Positions 46,752-57,816 of a DNA stretch of 64,000 bases are shown here, piece by piece. The notes beneath the pieces were generated by a model that was not told the DNA's origin, ran no database searches, and worked only from the letters and a program-made list of their open reading frames with translations. Position numbers and translations under genes: made by a program. The stretch's first letter is position 1; the number at the start of each line of letters is the position of its first letter. The DNA comes from Torymus aiolomorphi (Eukaryota; Arthropoda; Insecta; Hymenoptera; Torymidae). The stretch spans positions 17,798,701 through 17,862,700 of the forward strand of contig CM070877.1 of NCBI GenBank assembly GCA_036365515.1, given 5' to 3'.

Positions 46752-49700
46752 GGAATAGAATCGGTATTTTTAGTAGACGCGGACGCCCGCGGGGAACCGC
46801 GTGAGAACGAGAGAGGGGAGATGTTATAATATACGCACACGTCGACTGTGCGAACCCATACACACTTTTTCCGAATCCCCGCCAGGATATCGGACTCCTG
46901 TCGAGGAAGCGACGTGGGAAAGGAGGCCCCGCACGCGCGCAGACGCGATTGAGTCGTAAAGGGCGCGAGACGTACATATAGTGCGCGATGAAGACGAGGA
47001 TTGCGCGCGCGCGGGAGTGGGAATTTTCGCCGGTAAATGCGGATAATGGAGGATGCGAGCTGGCAGATACGGTTTGCATGCGCTGTTGGAGAGCGCTGAA
47101 TGGAATTACAACGTGTCAAGAGAGAGTGAGTGTGTGAGAGAGGGAGAGCATATATATAGGTTTCGAATTGATAAAAGTTACTTTTTGCGGTTGATGTGAT
47201 TGCGCTGTTTTGTTGAAAGTGATTTGAAAATGAAATTTTTTTTGGAAATTTACTTTTTTGGGTTTTGGAGTTTCATAAAGGGGTATTTAACTGATTTTGA
47301 AGGGGTTTAAGTTTATTTGAATTTTCAGAATTGCTATATAAAAATAATTATTTTATTATAGCCAATATGATTATACTATCAAAGTTAAAAAGAAATGGAG
47401 TTAAACATTTCGTTTATTTGTATATTAAAACTATATGTCTTACAGGAATGCATGCATATTACAACGAGTAAAGTAAAATAAATTTTTTACCTTTAACCCT
47501 AAAATATTTTTCTACATATATAACACAGAGATCGCTCGATTTCAGCGAAATCTTTGATCTCTAATAACAGCCACGACAACATCCGTTTCTTCTACGCGAT
47601 TATACTTAATCTTTGACGCGAAGATTTCGTAATCACGCAGACATATACGACAGCACACACTCGTGTGAGATATATTCGTTGTCCAGGGTCAGTGCACCAG
47701 TGAACTACCGAGTTTAGGTCAATGGGAGAGACGAGGTCGCGCGGCGTATATTATAGTATTTTCATTTCCTCGAAGCCCGCCATCACACGGCTTCCAAAAG
47801 CAATTATGAAAAACTGTTTCATTCCAACGAGCCGCACCGTTATATATCAAAATCTTACGTCAACGTAGAGCAGCGCGGAAACCAAAAAACCAGTACGGCA
47901 TGAGCGATAAGCGCGCGAGTTTTCCAATTTCGAGTTTCTCTCTTATCCTGCCGCGCGACGCAAGAAAAACAACAGCGCGCGAGACTGCATATCTCACGAC
48001 AACTTTCTAAAATGATTTACCGGAGAGAGAGAGAGAGAGAGAAAAGGGAGAGACGTAAACATTTTCAAACGAGACGGAAATAAACCGACGTTGTTGCGCG
48101 CGTTGCAGCTTGCCTGTCACGAGGTTATACGTGTCGCGCTCAAATTAATGATTTGCATAAACTCCCGAGCGTGAACCTTCGCCGCGTCGTCGTCGTCGTC
48201 GCCGTTTCTTAGTCTCCTGAATCTGCGCGACGCGAGGAGGAGCTATTCGCTTTGCGGATTTGTCAAGGTTTTCTGAACGACTGTGATTTTGAATAAATAT
48301 ATAGTTGCAAGACTGTTACTGTAAATTGGTATTACGCTTCTTTTGTGTACTTGGAATATAAATTTTCCTTCGCCACAAAGATTCTGTTTTATTTATATTT
48401 ATTCACGGTTTATGATTAATGCATAAGGCATAGATAAATGGGTCCATTATTTACCATACAGAGTGACATACTTTTTCTAATACGGTCGTATAAATAAAAG
48501 GCTAAATTTAATGAGTTTATTCATGTCTGAGTTATTAATTACCCTACAGCCAGCATTAACTTCTACTAATAATAATGATTTAAAAAAAGAGCGTATACTT
48601 TTTTCCATTGCCTATACTTATATACGCCCGATAATATTAATCCTTTCAATAAATAAATACCCACACCTCCTACACAAACCGTGAATTTTTTGTCTTCCTA
48701 AACGCAAAAAACGCCTTTATACACACAAGAAAATGCCTCTCACAACCGATCCGTTTTTTAATTCTACCGGCATTCAAGGTAATCCGTGACGATAATACAC
48801 CGCCGGCGCCAATCCCCGCGTCCACCCAGACCAACATCATTAAGCCCGGGCAATCAACACGAAAATCCACTCCGAAAACAATCGCGTCGTGCATCAATCC
48901 CATCAAAGTCCCACCATATAAGAAACCCCGAGCTCTACATGCCTCTTCGGGAAAATTTCGCGGGGGCCTCGAAAGTCTAGTGTCGCGACACGTTGCTCTC
49001 GCGCCGGTTTGCTACTTTCTCCGGTGAAATGCCCGCGGCGAGAGATTGTACATATATACACCTTTCGCGAATTTCCACAGCGAGCAGCAGCGTCCCAGTA
49101 ATCCGTCCTGAGGCGGCCAATTAAGAGGCGCTATACACTCCGTCTCGTTTCCGGCGTCGTCGCGTACGAGTCCCACATCGGATCGGGGCCTGCTGCTATC
49201 CGCTTCTCATGAGCGGCTCGAGTGACGCGCCATTTAGATAAGCACGTGGGACGTGGCACGACGGGAGACAAAGCGCGAGGAGGAGGTTAAGAGGGGCTTG
49301 AGTGGCCGTTTATTGTTATAAATAAATCGCAAAGTGATGGTACGTAATTGTTGGCGGTTTTATGGGAGCGTAGAATATTGCATTTTTTTAAGATTATTTG
49401 GATCGTTGTAGGTAAATGGATTTGGCGAAATGAAATTAAACTTTGGTTTTGGGAAACGGAAACATCTTTGTAAAGGATGAGATAATGTTTGCAGGCAAAG
49501 TCAAAGAATAATGCAAACTTTAAGCTACTCGCAATGTTACGTTAGATGAAATGTTTTAAGATAATGTAAATATTTGCTTTGAAAATGAATGAATTTCTAT
49601 CTTATTTTGACAGGTAAACCTTGGCGTTGGCTCGAAATTACATTCAGTTGTAATGAAAATGTGTAACAATGAGGAATGATCCGCATTGTAATTAAATATT

Positions 49701-51094
49701 TTCATTAAATGCAATGAAAATGGTATTTAAATTACACAGTGTTTGCTTACTAATTACAAGCGTATTTGTGATGTGAAGTACGCTTACACGTATGTGAAAA
49801 ACTTAATTTGAAGGATGAAGTAATTGATTAAAACCTTAATTAACTTTGAAAAGTTAGTCAAAATTGGAGGAATTTTTTCAAACTTTAATGTAGATTGAAA
49901 CGAGGACATTAATTTACTCCCTTATTTTTTTATACTCGTGAATTTACTTCATATATTAAAAGATATTCAAAAGTTTAAAATATTCAAATTTTTGATGTTC
50001 TCCAAAGCTAATTAAAGAAAATTACCTATAGTTGTGTAACTAATTATACTTACGGGAATGGAACTTTGCAGGGCGTTAAATGGGAGCTATTATTAACTCG
50101 TTACTCACCTGAAACAAAGAAAATAAATTTTTTGTTTAGTTAAAGTTATCTTTTCATCCTAAACATAAAATTAGAATTTTGTTTCAAATCTCTATTTATA
50201 AAAATATTTGTCACCTTCAAAATATTCTAAAATGATTTTATCAGTTCTCATCAAAGAACAATTGATCTTTCGTTGTTTCCTGTTATTAAAGTTACACAGG
50301 CGAGACGAGAGCTTTCAGTGTAATTCAAACCCATATAAACTCATTCATTCTCAGTAAAGCACACTTAAAAAGCACAAAAGAGGGTCAGTTTTTCTTCCAC
50401 CCAAGAACCAGGTCATTTATCACCAACCTATAACTTTAACAAAAGTTTGCCTATCAACAAAGACTTTTCTTCCACCGCATGCGACAACGCGAAAATAGCC
50501 GCGCAACCCAACACGTGCATTGAGAAATGCCTCCTTGCGCGCGCACGCTCTCTCAATTTTGCGTAGCCTGTTTTTTTCCTCACTCGCTCGCTCTCTTCCT
50601 CTCTGCGTCGCATTTTCCCGGCGACTTGCGTCACGTCGACGAGGAAGAATGACATCATGAAAGCTCGCGTCGGGGAGAAATTGAGAAATTAGCATAATGA
50701 CGAGAGCGTGTCGCTCGCGCTAAAGCTGCCGCGCGCGCGCGCAGATTACGTTGTGTAACGAGGCCGGGATAGCTCGCGCGTTTTATTTAATTCCCGTGAG
50801 CGATCATTGATTTTGGGGGAGAGCAGAGGTGTTATATATTTCTGTGGCTTCCAGAAATAACCACTTATCTCCACTTTTCATGATATCGAGTAAATCGAGT
50901 TTCGCATGGGTTTTTTTTAATCAAGAGAAATGAGATTAAATGCAACACTGCATCTATGAATACTAATCTAAATAACATATTTATCACCATAGTAACTAGA
51001 CCAAGTAGCGGTCATGTCCTAGAAAACGACCTACATGTATATGGTTATTCCGGGAATAAAAAAAATTCTGTGGAATTACTTGGCTTTTCCCGTA

Positions 51095-51528
51095 CACTGA
51101 GAAAAGTAATTACTTAATACAAAGCAATGATTCATTTGTGCCTCGAAACCTTGTGATATTTGTGACGAATTTCCATTCATTAACAGTTAAGAAATATGAG
51201 TTTGCGGGATGTAGATTTGCAGATACCATAGTAACGTAAAAAGTTAGGTTGGGCACGTTGCAATTGCGATTAGTATAGGAATCTTCATACTTTATTTATC
51301 TCTATGTATTTGAAATGAAACGCAATCTATAAAATAGTTTTTTCGTGCATTAACAAGTATCTGAGGTCTGAATAACATATTATTTAGAAGTAATGCAGTG
51401 CACGAGCAGCGTAGTTCTATAGTATATGGATTTGAAATAACCATTTCTTAACTATTCGCCGTATCCAAGTCCACGTTTCTTAACAGTTAATAAATCTCAT
51501 TTGACGCAAAGAATCATTTTTCTCTGTG
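51095..51528. mobile_element. MITE with CACTGAGA ends and TA flanks (434 bp)
   Basis: Left end CACTGAGAAAAGTAATTAC and right end GAATCATTTTTCTCTGTG are inverted counterparts, each flanked outside by TA (51093-51094, 51529-51530). TAACAGTTAA-type words recur inside (near 51181 and 51480). The TA target and TIR suggest a Tc1/mariner-like origin. The terminal motif is shared with the larger element at 62123-63462. No ORF. Confidence 0.65.
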
Positions 51529-51644
51529 TATCAATGGCAATTATATTGTTTTTCCGGTAACTACATATGATAAATAAATATGAACTATCGTTCACGGGAG
51601 CTCGTAGAAGCTATCATTATCGTGTGTAGGGGCAAATGTGTGTA

Positions 51645-52659
51645 GGGTGACTCGCCCAGTAGATGGACACCTACCAGTAGATGGACGATATTAAATAAAA
51701 TTAGTCGTCATTATTGATTACAGCAATAAAACAAAAATTTGTTTTTGTATTAGGAAGAGCAGTTCTTTATACAAATATTGCACGTTGTACAATCTTTAGG
51801 AAAAGCTTATTTATTTTGAAAAAAAAAAATCATTGAATGGCAGTCTCACTGCGCCGCGTGGCGACGCTCGAGATTCAGGCGCGTTCTTGTATCAAGCGAA
51901 GCACACGAGTCTCAAGAAATACAGAAATAAAGACTTCTAAATACATTCTTCAGATATATAATGCATATACATATATAAAAGATATTTAATTTTAAGTAAA
52001 TGTGTCCAAAATTAAAATACTTTAAAGAAAAATAAGAAGAATTGAGGTTCATCTACTGGAAGAAATTTTAGTGTCTTGCCAATAGATAAACACATTAAAA
52101 GTACGTTGGAATCGCTATTTTTAAGTAAAATATAAGAATTATTAACATAATTACATGAAATATATTAAATAGCAACACTTTTATATAAGTAACTTTATAT
52201 TTTGAAGTGTAAACAAACAGTTTGGTAATTTCATTCATAACCCCTATTTTTGGTTATGTTACACTGTAAACTTGATGCATCAATATTTTTGTTTTTTTAT
52301 AGAAAAAACTTCGTAACGATGATTGTTATATGGATTTGTTTGCTATTATATTATCCAATTTTCATATTTATTTGATTAACAATTGAAATTGTTATAATTT
52401 AATCGTTCATCTACTGGCGGAGGGTCGTACATCTATTAGAAGAACTGTTCATCTACTGGTATTTTGAAATATTCTATAATTTAGTATTTTATTAATAAAA
52501 TCAAATTATTTTCAAACTTTTTCGTACATTTATGAGTATTTCACATGCTTGGAATTATCAAAATCGCTTTTGATATTAGATTTAAGAAATTATAATTTTA
52601 ATAATTTGTGATTAAACACACAGTTGTACCTGAGTGTCCATCTACTGGGCAAGTCACCC
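51645..52659. mobile_element. Inverted-repeat transposon remnant with GGGTGAC ends (1,015 bp)
   Basis: Begins GGGTGACTCGCCCAGTAGAT and ends ATCTACTGGGCAAGTCACCC, with TA on both outer sides (51643-51644 and 52660-52661). The subterminal phrase CATCTACTGG recurs inside at about 52050, 52408 and 52453, and in reverse at 51658 and 51675. No coding capacity is visible. TA duplication fits Tc1/mariner-type insertion; family not identified. Confidence 0.75.
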
Positions 52660-52729
52660 TACTCTTTCTAATACAGCTACCTTGCTATGGGTATACTTAT
52701 AAGAATAAGGAACGTCTGTCTCTCATATT

Positions 52730-52885
52730 GGACAAGTGGAGTTGTATCATTTTTCCAGGATGTTAAATGGAAAAAAGTAGAGTTATATGGTTTTTCCGGG
52801 TGTTATTAAAAAAAAAATGGAGATACGTTATTCCGGGAACATGTTGAAAAACATGTAACTTACATGGTTTTTTCGGGAAGCCATA
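52730..52885 (+). repeat. Short degenerate tandem repeat around TTTTTCCGGG
   Basis: Three to four imperfect units of roughly 40-50 bases: TTTTTCCAGGATGTTAAATG, TTTTTCCGGGTGTTATTAAA, TTATTCCGGGAACATGTTGA, TTTTTTCGGGAAGCC. Similar words (TTATTCCGGGAATAAAA, GCTTTTCCCGTACA) occur at 51040-51095, so these units bracket the nested elements between. Confidence 0.5.
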
Positions 52886-53457
52886 CAGATATAAGTGTTT
52901 GACGCGAACGCGTGCGAGTGTTTTATTTTTTGCTTCGGTGCACCAGTAGAACATGAGAGAGGTCGATCGGCGTGTCGATAAGGGTTTTATCAGATGCGGC
53001 GAATTTTAATATAACGAGATAATAATTGGGAAATGAAATATTTGCTGCCGCGGCGAAACCGAAAGTAATGATGGGGGGAGATACGAGTGGACGTGAATAA
53101 AATAATGAAACCGCGGTGTCGTCGGGGGTGGTGCGAAATTTTTTGGCCATTATCAAAATAAATTGAAACGAGTGGAAATTTGATGGAAAAAGGAGATAAT
53201 TCAATATTTGCAAAGCGTCGAATTACGACGAAAGATATACAGATATACGGACTTGCGGCTTTATTAGTATTTTGAAAGCGGAAAATTGTTTTATTTCTAG
53301 TTTTCGCAGTCAAACGTTATCTTTTAATGAATACAAAGGATCGCGTACATAACGGGTCAAAATATCCTACGTAACGCATAAATCCAAATTACCTCGAATA
53401 TACCGCGAAAACAAATTGATTTACGAAAGTTGGCCCTACACACATTGTAATTTCTCG

Positions 53458-53683
53458 ATGAGTCTAAAGTTTGCAACGTTGGAGTGCCACAAAATTAAAA
53501 AAAATATTCATTTTAATTCAAGTCTATACTAATTAATATTGATTTTACGTGTAGATTTAGTGTTTTTATAGTATAAAATAACCTTACAACAAAGATTTGG
53601 ACAAAATTTCCATTGTTTAATAACTTCGATCAAATGTAAAAAATTATTTCGTTGCATTTCAACGATGTAAACTTCAGACCCAT
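53458..53683 (+). mobile_element. hAT-type MITE, copy 4 with 8-bp duplication
   Basis: Begins ATGAGTCTAAAGTTTGCAAC and ends GATGTAAACTTCAGACCCAT. Identical 8-bp flanks ATTTCTCG lie at 53450-53457 and 53684-53691. The interior matches copies 1 and 3. No coding capacity. Confidence 0.85.
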
Positions 53684-54180
53684 ATTTCTCGACGAATATA
53701 TAATATATACACATTCCGCACGAGCGACGCTTAAAAGTTTCATTTCGCAAATGTCTTTTTCTCCGGGGTAAGTACAAGCCGCCTGTGTAAATATCGGCAA
53801 AAAGCGAGGCTCTCGTTCGTGTGTGCGTGACGCGCAATGAAACAGCGACGAACCTGATAATAAAAGGTACGTAGAATAACCCATAAAGCTGCTTAATAGC
53901 CGCGCGCGTGCAGGCAGATAAGAAACGAAACAGAGGCGCGCGCGCGTACGCGTTTCTACGAGTGCCCCGTCGCGAAGTGCAAAAAACGGTTAAAAGAAAG
54001 CGCGCAAAAACGAGTCTGCCGCGTTGACTTTTTTGCCCGCGATGGTGTGCGCATGCGGGTAAATAAAAAGTGTACTCTCGGTAAGGGCGAGTGGAAGGTA
54101 AATTCATGCCGCGAGAGGAAACGCTGAGGTGGCTAATAAATTAAAAACCTGAATTCGTTGATTGCCAAATAGTCGCAGAA

Positions 54181-54205
54181 GAGAGAGAGAGATACAGAGA
54201 TGGAC

Positions 54206-54270
<65 letters not shown>
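54181..54270 (+). repeat. (GA)n-rich tract
   Basis: About 90 bases of nearly pure GA dinucleotides with a few interruptions. The plus-strand ORF through it reads Arg-Glu repeats and is not a gene. Confidence 0.9.
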
Positions 54271-54272
<2 letters not shown>

Positions 54273-54334
54273 TCGTTAATTTATACGATCAAGTGTTATT
54301 TTAACCATTTACCTGCGCTGAATTATTCAAACAC

Positions 54335-54673
54335 GTGTGTGGCGTGATCAAAGCAATCAGTCTATTTGGGTTTAGGTATAGCGGCAATATGAAATTTATG
54401 TGGCAACATTGGAGTCTCTCTATTAATCTTGGAAGGGTCTCACCGCGTGGAATTTCAATGAAACTGGTAAATGCTTCAAAGGTTGCCACGAGAATTACCG
54501 ACGGCGTTGAATTTATATTGAATTATTGCGAGCGGTGGGATCATTTTAGCCCAAAATCTCTACTTTTAAAAGAACGATGGCCGGATGTTGTGAAGCATTT
54601 AAAGATAAATTTTGATTGGTCTGTAAGGAATAAACGCGAAAATTCTTTACTTCCGCTACATTTGAATTTTTGA
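54335..54673 (+). pseudogene. Transposon-related coding fragment
   Basis: A plus-strand open frame of 112 codons with non-repetitive sequence, for example KLVNASKVATRITDGVEFIL, NYCERWDHFSPKSLLLKERW and PDVVKHLKINFDWSV. The last part (KxRWPDVVKHLKIxFDWS) recurs in frame at 30.55-30.61 kb beside a Helitron-like 3' end. Shared peptide wording at two loci argues for a dispersed element's gene, or a captured host fragment, rather than a single-copy gene. No family is recognised. No splice sites, start context or full-length protein is seen. Confidence 0.45.
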
Positions 54674-54793
54674 AATTGAATTTTTATTGTTAACTATTAA
54701 AACCTAAATAATGAAATCAAAATAGAATAAAAAAAAATGAATTTTTGTCATATGCTTTGAAACAGTATCTGATTATCCTATCATTTAAACTAA

Positions 54794-55352
54794 CAAGGGG
54801 AGCACCAGGTATGCGGGTCCTGAATTCGGCAGAAACTGTAGGAGGCACTTCAAATGGACTAAAAAGCTTTATGAAAGAAGGCAAAAAAGCTTTAAATTAA
54901 ACTGTGTTGCATTAAAAAATGTCGATTTTTTTAAAAGTTATAGACTATCAAAGATAAAGTTAGAAGATAGCTCAAAATACCACCCGTTAAATGTTTGAAA
55001 AAAAATGAGAAATTTTGAGTGATTTTCTTACTGTATTTTTGATAGCCTATAACTTTTTAAAAAATTTACATTTTTTAATGAATCACAGCTTAAATTAAAG
55101 CTTTTTTTGCCTTCTTTTAGAGACTTCTTAATCCATTTACATAACCGAAATATTCAAAAAGGTATAACCACAGAAAGATACCCCATTTTTATAAAAAAAA
55201 AATAGTTCATTTTAGAGATAAAATAGCTTGAATCTCGGAACAAAAGGCCCATTCACAAAAACCCTGAGACACGTGTCTCATTATTTGTCATAAAGAAGTG
55301 CCTCCTACAGTTTCAGCCGAATCCAGGACCCGCATTCCTGGTGCTCCCCTTG
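54794..55352. mobile_element. MITE with long inverted ends and TAA duplication (559 bp)
   Basis: Starts CAAGGGGAGCACCAGGTATG and ends with the complementary CATTCCTGGTGCTCCCCTTG-like sequence; the inverted similarity extends inward through GAGGCACTTC and the AAGCTTT/AAAGCTTT blocks to near the centre. TAA is duplicated at 54791-54793 and 55353-55355. A 3-bp TAA/TTA target is typical of PIF/Harbinger elements. No ORF. Confidence 0.8.
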
Positions 55353-55380
55353 TAAGTAAATAAAATCAAATCATAATGAA

Positions 55381-55487
55381 CTAGAGGGCCGCGCCCCCTG
55401 CGCGCTATCACGCGCCAATCCCCCTCTGTTTATGTAAAAGCTTCGTTTTTTACATTATAGGCACGACCGCACTTCTCAGGAAAATCT
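55381..55487 (-). mobile_element. Short Helitron-like terminus, minus orientation
   Basis: On the minus strand it runs GAGAAGTGCGGTCGTGCCTA, about 50 bases of AT-rich DNA, a GC-rich inverted repeat (GGCGCGTGATAGCGCGC), and CTAG at 55384-55381 followed by T. The same GCGGTCGTGCCTA phrase plus GC hairpin plus CTAG occurs on the plus strand at 57050-57136, so both are ends of one family. Confidence 0.45.
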
Positions 55488-56326
55488 TGCATTTTTGTGT
55501 AAAGTCAAATCCTTGAATGATAAGCGAAAATCGACTATTTCAGGTGTATTTAGGCATTAAAAATTGTTTCTAAAGGTCTAACTCGTCAGGAATTGATTAT
55601 ACCTGAAAATGTTAAATGGAAAAAAGTTTTGTTTTTATTATAATCTACAACTTTTACACTTAACATATTGGTGTAAAGTTAAATCCTGTCAAGTTATAGT
55701 CGAAAATCGTCCAGTTATGTATATTTATGCGTTTAAAATCGTTGTCATAGATCTTTCTCGTCAGGAATTAGGTGTACATAAAAATATTAAATGGGAAAAA
55801 GTCTTGTTTTATTATAATCTACAACTTTTACCTTTAACATATTTGAGTAAAGTTAAATCCAGTCAAGTTATAGTTGAGAATCGTCCATTTTTACCCTTTT
55901 TAGCTGTTTTTTGCAGTTGTATTGGCAAATATTGCTCGTAGCAAAAAATGCCCAACAGAAAAAAGGTGTCTTTTAATTAGTTTTAGCAGATAGATGTGTA
56001 GAAATTAACTTAAAATTAATTTTTCTAGACACCCGCGCAAAAAAAAATTTGTGGGCCATATATTGCCCACAGTGTTGGACAAGTATGGGCAATATATGGG
56101 CCATTGCAAGCCACATTAGAACAATATATGGGAGAGATTCGGCCCCGGCGCCTGAGCCGAATTCGGGCTGGAATCGGGCCATAGTATTCCCAGCAGTATC
56201 CCATGTAGTTCCCATATTAGTCCCATATTTATTTTCATGAGAACTATTAACAAAAATAAATAAATAAATAAATAAATGAATAAATAAGCGTAAAAAACAA
56301 TACTACTGTGCATGTACTGTGACTGC

Positions 56327-56354
<28 letters not shown>

Positions 56355-56358
<4 letters not shown>

Positions 56359-56422
56359 AGTGGATTCGAACCTCGAACCTTTGAATTACTCGACTTGCTC
56401 GCTACCGACTGAGCTATTTAGT
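56355..56422 (-). repeat. tRNA-like sequence, left copy
   Basis: Read on the minus strand: TAGCTCAGTCGGTAGCGAGC (A-box region with a D-arm GCTC/GAGC pairing) and later GGTTCGAATCC (B box and T-arm). The anticodon arm does not form a proper 5-bp stem, so this is a tRNA-derived sequence rather than a functional tRNA. Confidence 0.65.
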
Positions 56423-56527
56423 TATGTTTATATCAAAAGATCAAATGGAGATTATAGGCTGTAATCTGAAACGAATGATTATGTCGTTCAAGTATTAACC
56501 TCCATTTGATCCTTTGATATAAACATA

Positions 56528-56593
56528 ACTAAATAGCTCAGTCGGTAGCGAGCAAGTCTAGTAATTCAAAGATTAGAGGTTCGAATCCACTCA
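56528..56593 (+). repeat. tRNA-like sequence, right copy
   Basis: Plus-strand counterpart with the same TAGCTCAGTCGGTAGCGAGC and GGTTCGAATCC blocks, differing by a few bases in the anticodon-arm region. It is followed by a poly-A run, as is the left copy. Both internal promoter boxes are intact in sequence, so pol III transcription outward from the foldback centre is conceivable. Confidence 0.65.
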
Positions 56594-57049
56594 AAAAAAA
56601 ATTTTTTTTGGGAAATATATGGGATACTGCTGGGAATACTATGGCCCGATTCCAGCCCGAATTCGGCTCATATATTGCTCTAATGTGGCTTGCAATGGCC
56701 CATATATTGCCCATATTTGTCCAACACTGTGGGCAATATATGGCCCACAAATTTTTTTTTGCGCGGGCATTATGCTTAAAAATCGATTTTTTGAAATTTT
56801 TCTTTGTGCTCGTATTCCTAAACTTTTTCATCGACCTTTTCGGGTAGGTACAATTAAAGGAGTATTTGGTCACAATTCATTGAGATAATCAGGTAACTTG
56901 ATTACATACAGACTTATAGACATACGTACATCTCAGAAAACGCTTAAAACGCACTCATTCTGAGTGCAAGATGCTTTTTACACATTAAATTTTCAGTATT
57001 TGTATTCTGTCAATTTTCGCTCTGGTGAAATTATAAGGCTCTCCCGAGT

Positions 57050-57136
57050 AGCGGTCGTGCCTAAAACATGCATAAGCTAAATAAATAAAAGATAAAAACA
57101 AAATACTACGCGCGCAGCACGTTTGAATTTTGCTAG
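57050..57136 (+). mobile_element. Helitron-like 3' terminus, plus orientation
   Basis: TAGCGGTCGTGCCTAAAACA, AT-rich DNA, the hairpin ACGCGCGCAGCACGT (57108-57122), then CTAG at 57133-57136 followed by T. The hairpin and spacing closely match the end at 30691-30717. It may be the 3' end of an element that began near 54.3 kb and was later hit by the MITE and the foldback. Confidence 0.5.
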
Positions 57137-57782
57137 TTTGGTAAATAAAACAATGGAAACTTTGTAAATATAGGGTTAGTATGCAATTTGATTCTTTGAT
57201 GAGATGTGCGAGTTATCATAGTTGAAATTTCAAACATTTGACTACAATATTTACGCTGTTATTTAATAACGAAATAGAATTCCAGGGGAAATGACTCTTT
57301 TACACTATTTTATTGTATATAACTCTAATCAGGATATTGTGCAGTTTATTATAATATTTATATTTTTCACATTATATTTTTCTACTAGCGTACACGTTTT
57401 AATAACATCTGTCAAAATATGCCTAGAAATACAGTTACCGTCCACCCCATCATTCAATATCTATATTGAAGCTGATTATAAACCACCTAAATACCAAAAA
57501 CTGGTTATAAATCAGCTACATAGCCCTACAATTAAAAACCTCCTCTCGGCTTTCACACCCCGAATCAACAATCAAAAGCACCGTGCTAATCACACACGCA
57601 CACACACGCCCGAAAATCCACTTAGTCAACGGGCGAGAGCATCGGCTCGCCTGTCCATCCGAACAATCACTTTCTCCCCCCTTCTCAACGCAACTTCGCA
57701 CATCGCCACCCCGTCGTCATGCTTCATCCCCTAATCGCTCTTTCTCTCTCTCTCTCTCACCCTCTCTATTCCCCTTCCACAT

Positions 57783-57816
<34 letters not shown>

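Larger units (their letters stand above)
43004..50879. other. Gene-poor region
   Basis: No supported coding exon. AT-rich for the most part, with GC-rich islands near 44.1-44.4, 46.5-47.1, 47.7-48.25, 48.8-49.3 and 50.5-50.8 kb. Contains a Helitron-like element (44.77-45.43 kb) and CT/GA tracts. The ORF at 46474-47079 (minus) is built around a CT tract read as Arg-Glu repeats and is rejected as a gene. Confidence 0.5.
56032..56767. mobile_element. Foldback element carrying two divergent tRNA-like sequences (736 bp)
   Basis: The two arms are near-perfect inverted copies. Left CCCGCGCAAAAAAAAATTTG pairs with the right end, followed by GTGGGCCATATATTGCCCAC, GTGTTGGACAA, GCAAGCCACATTAGA, GAATTCGGGCTGGAATCGGG and CCCAGCAGTATCCCAT, each seen in reverse between 56607 and 56767. 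The left arm carries an extra GGCCCCGGCGCC stretch and (AATA)n DNA missing from the right. The centre also folds back around 56440-56500. No flanking duplication is obvious and no ORF is meaningful. Confidence 0.75.

Noticed and set aside
46474..47119. Long minus-strand ORFs (201 and 157 codons)
   Set aside because: Both run through a CT microsatellite read as Arg-Glu repeats; the rest has no domain, no splice support and unlike frames overlap.
56355..56593. Two functional tRNA genes
   Set aside because: The D-arm and B box are good but the anticodon arm does not pair in either copy, and both sit in a repeat.
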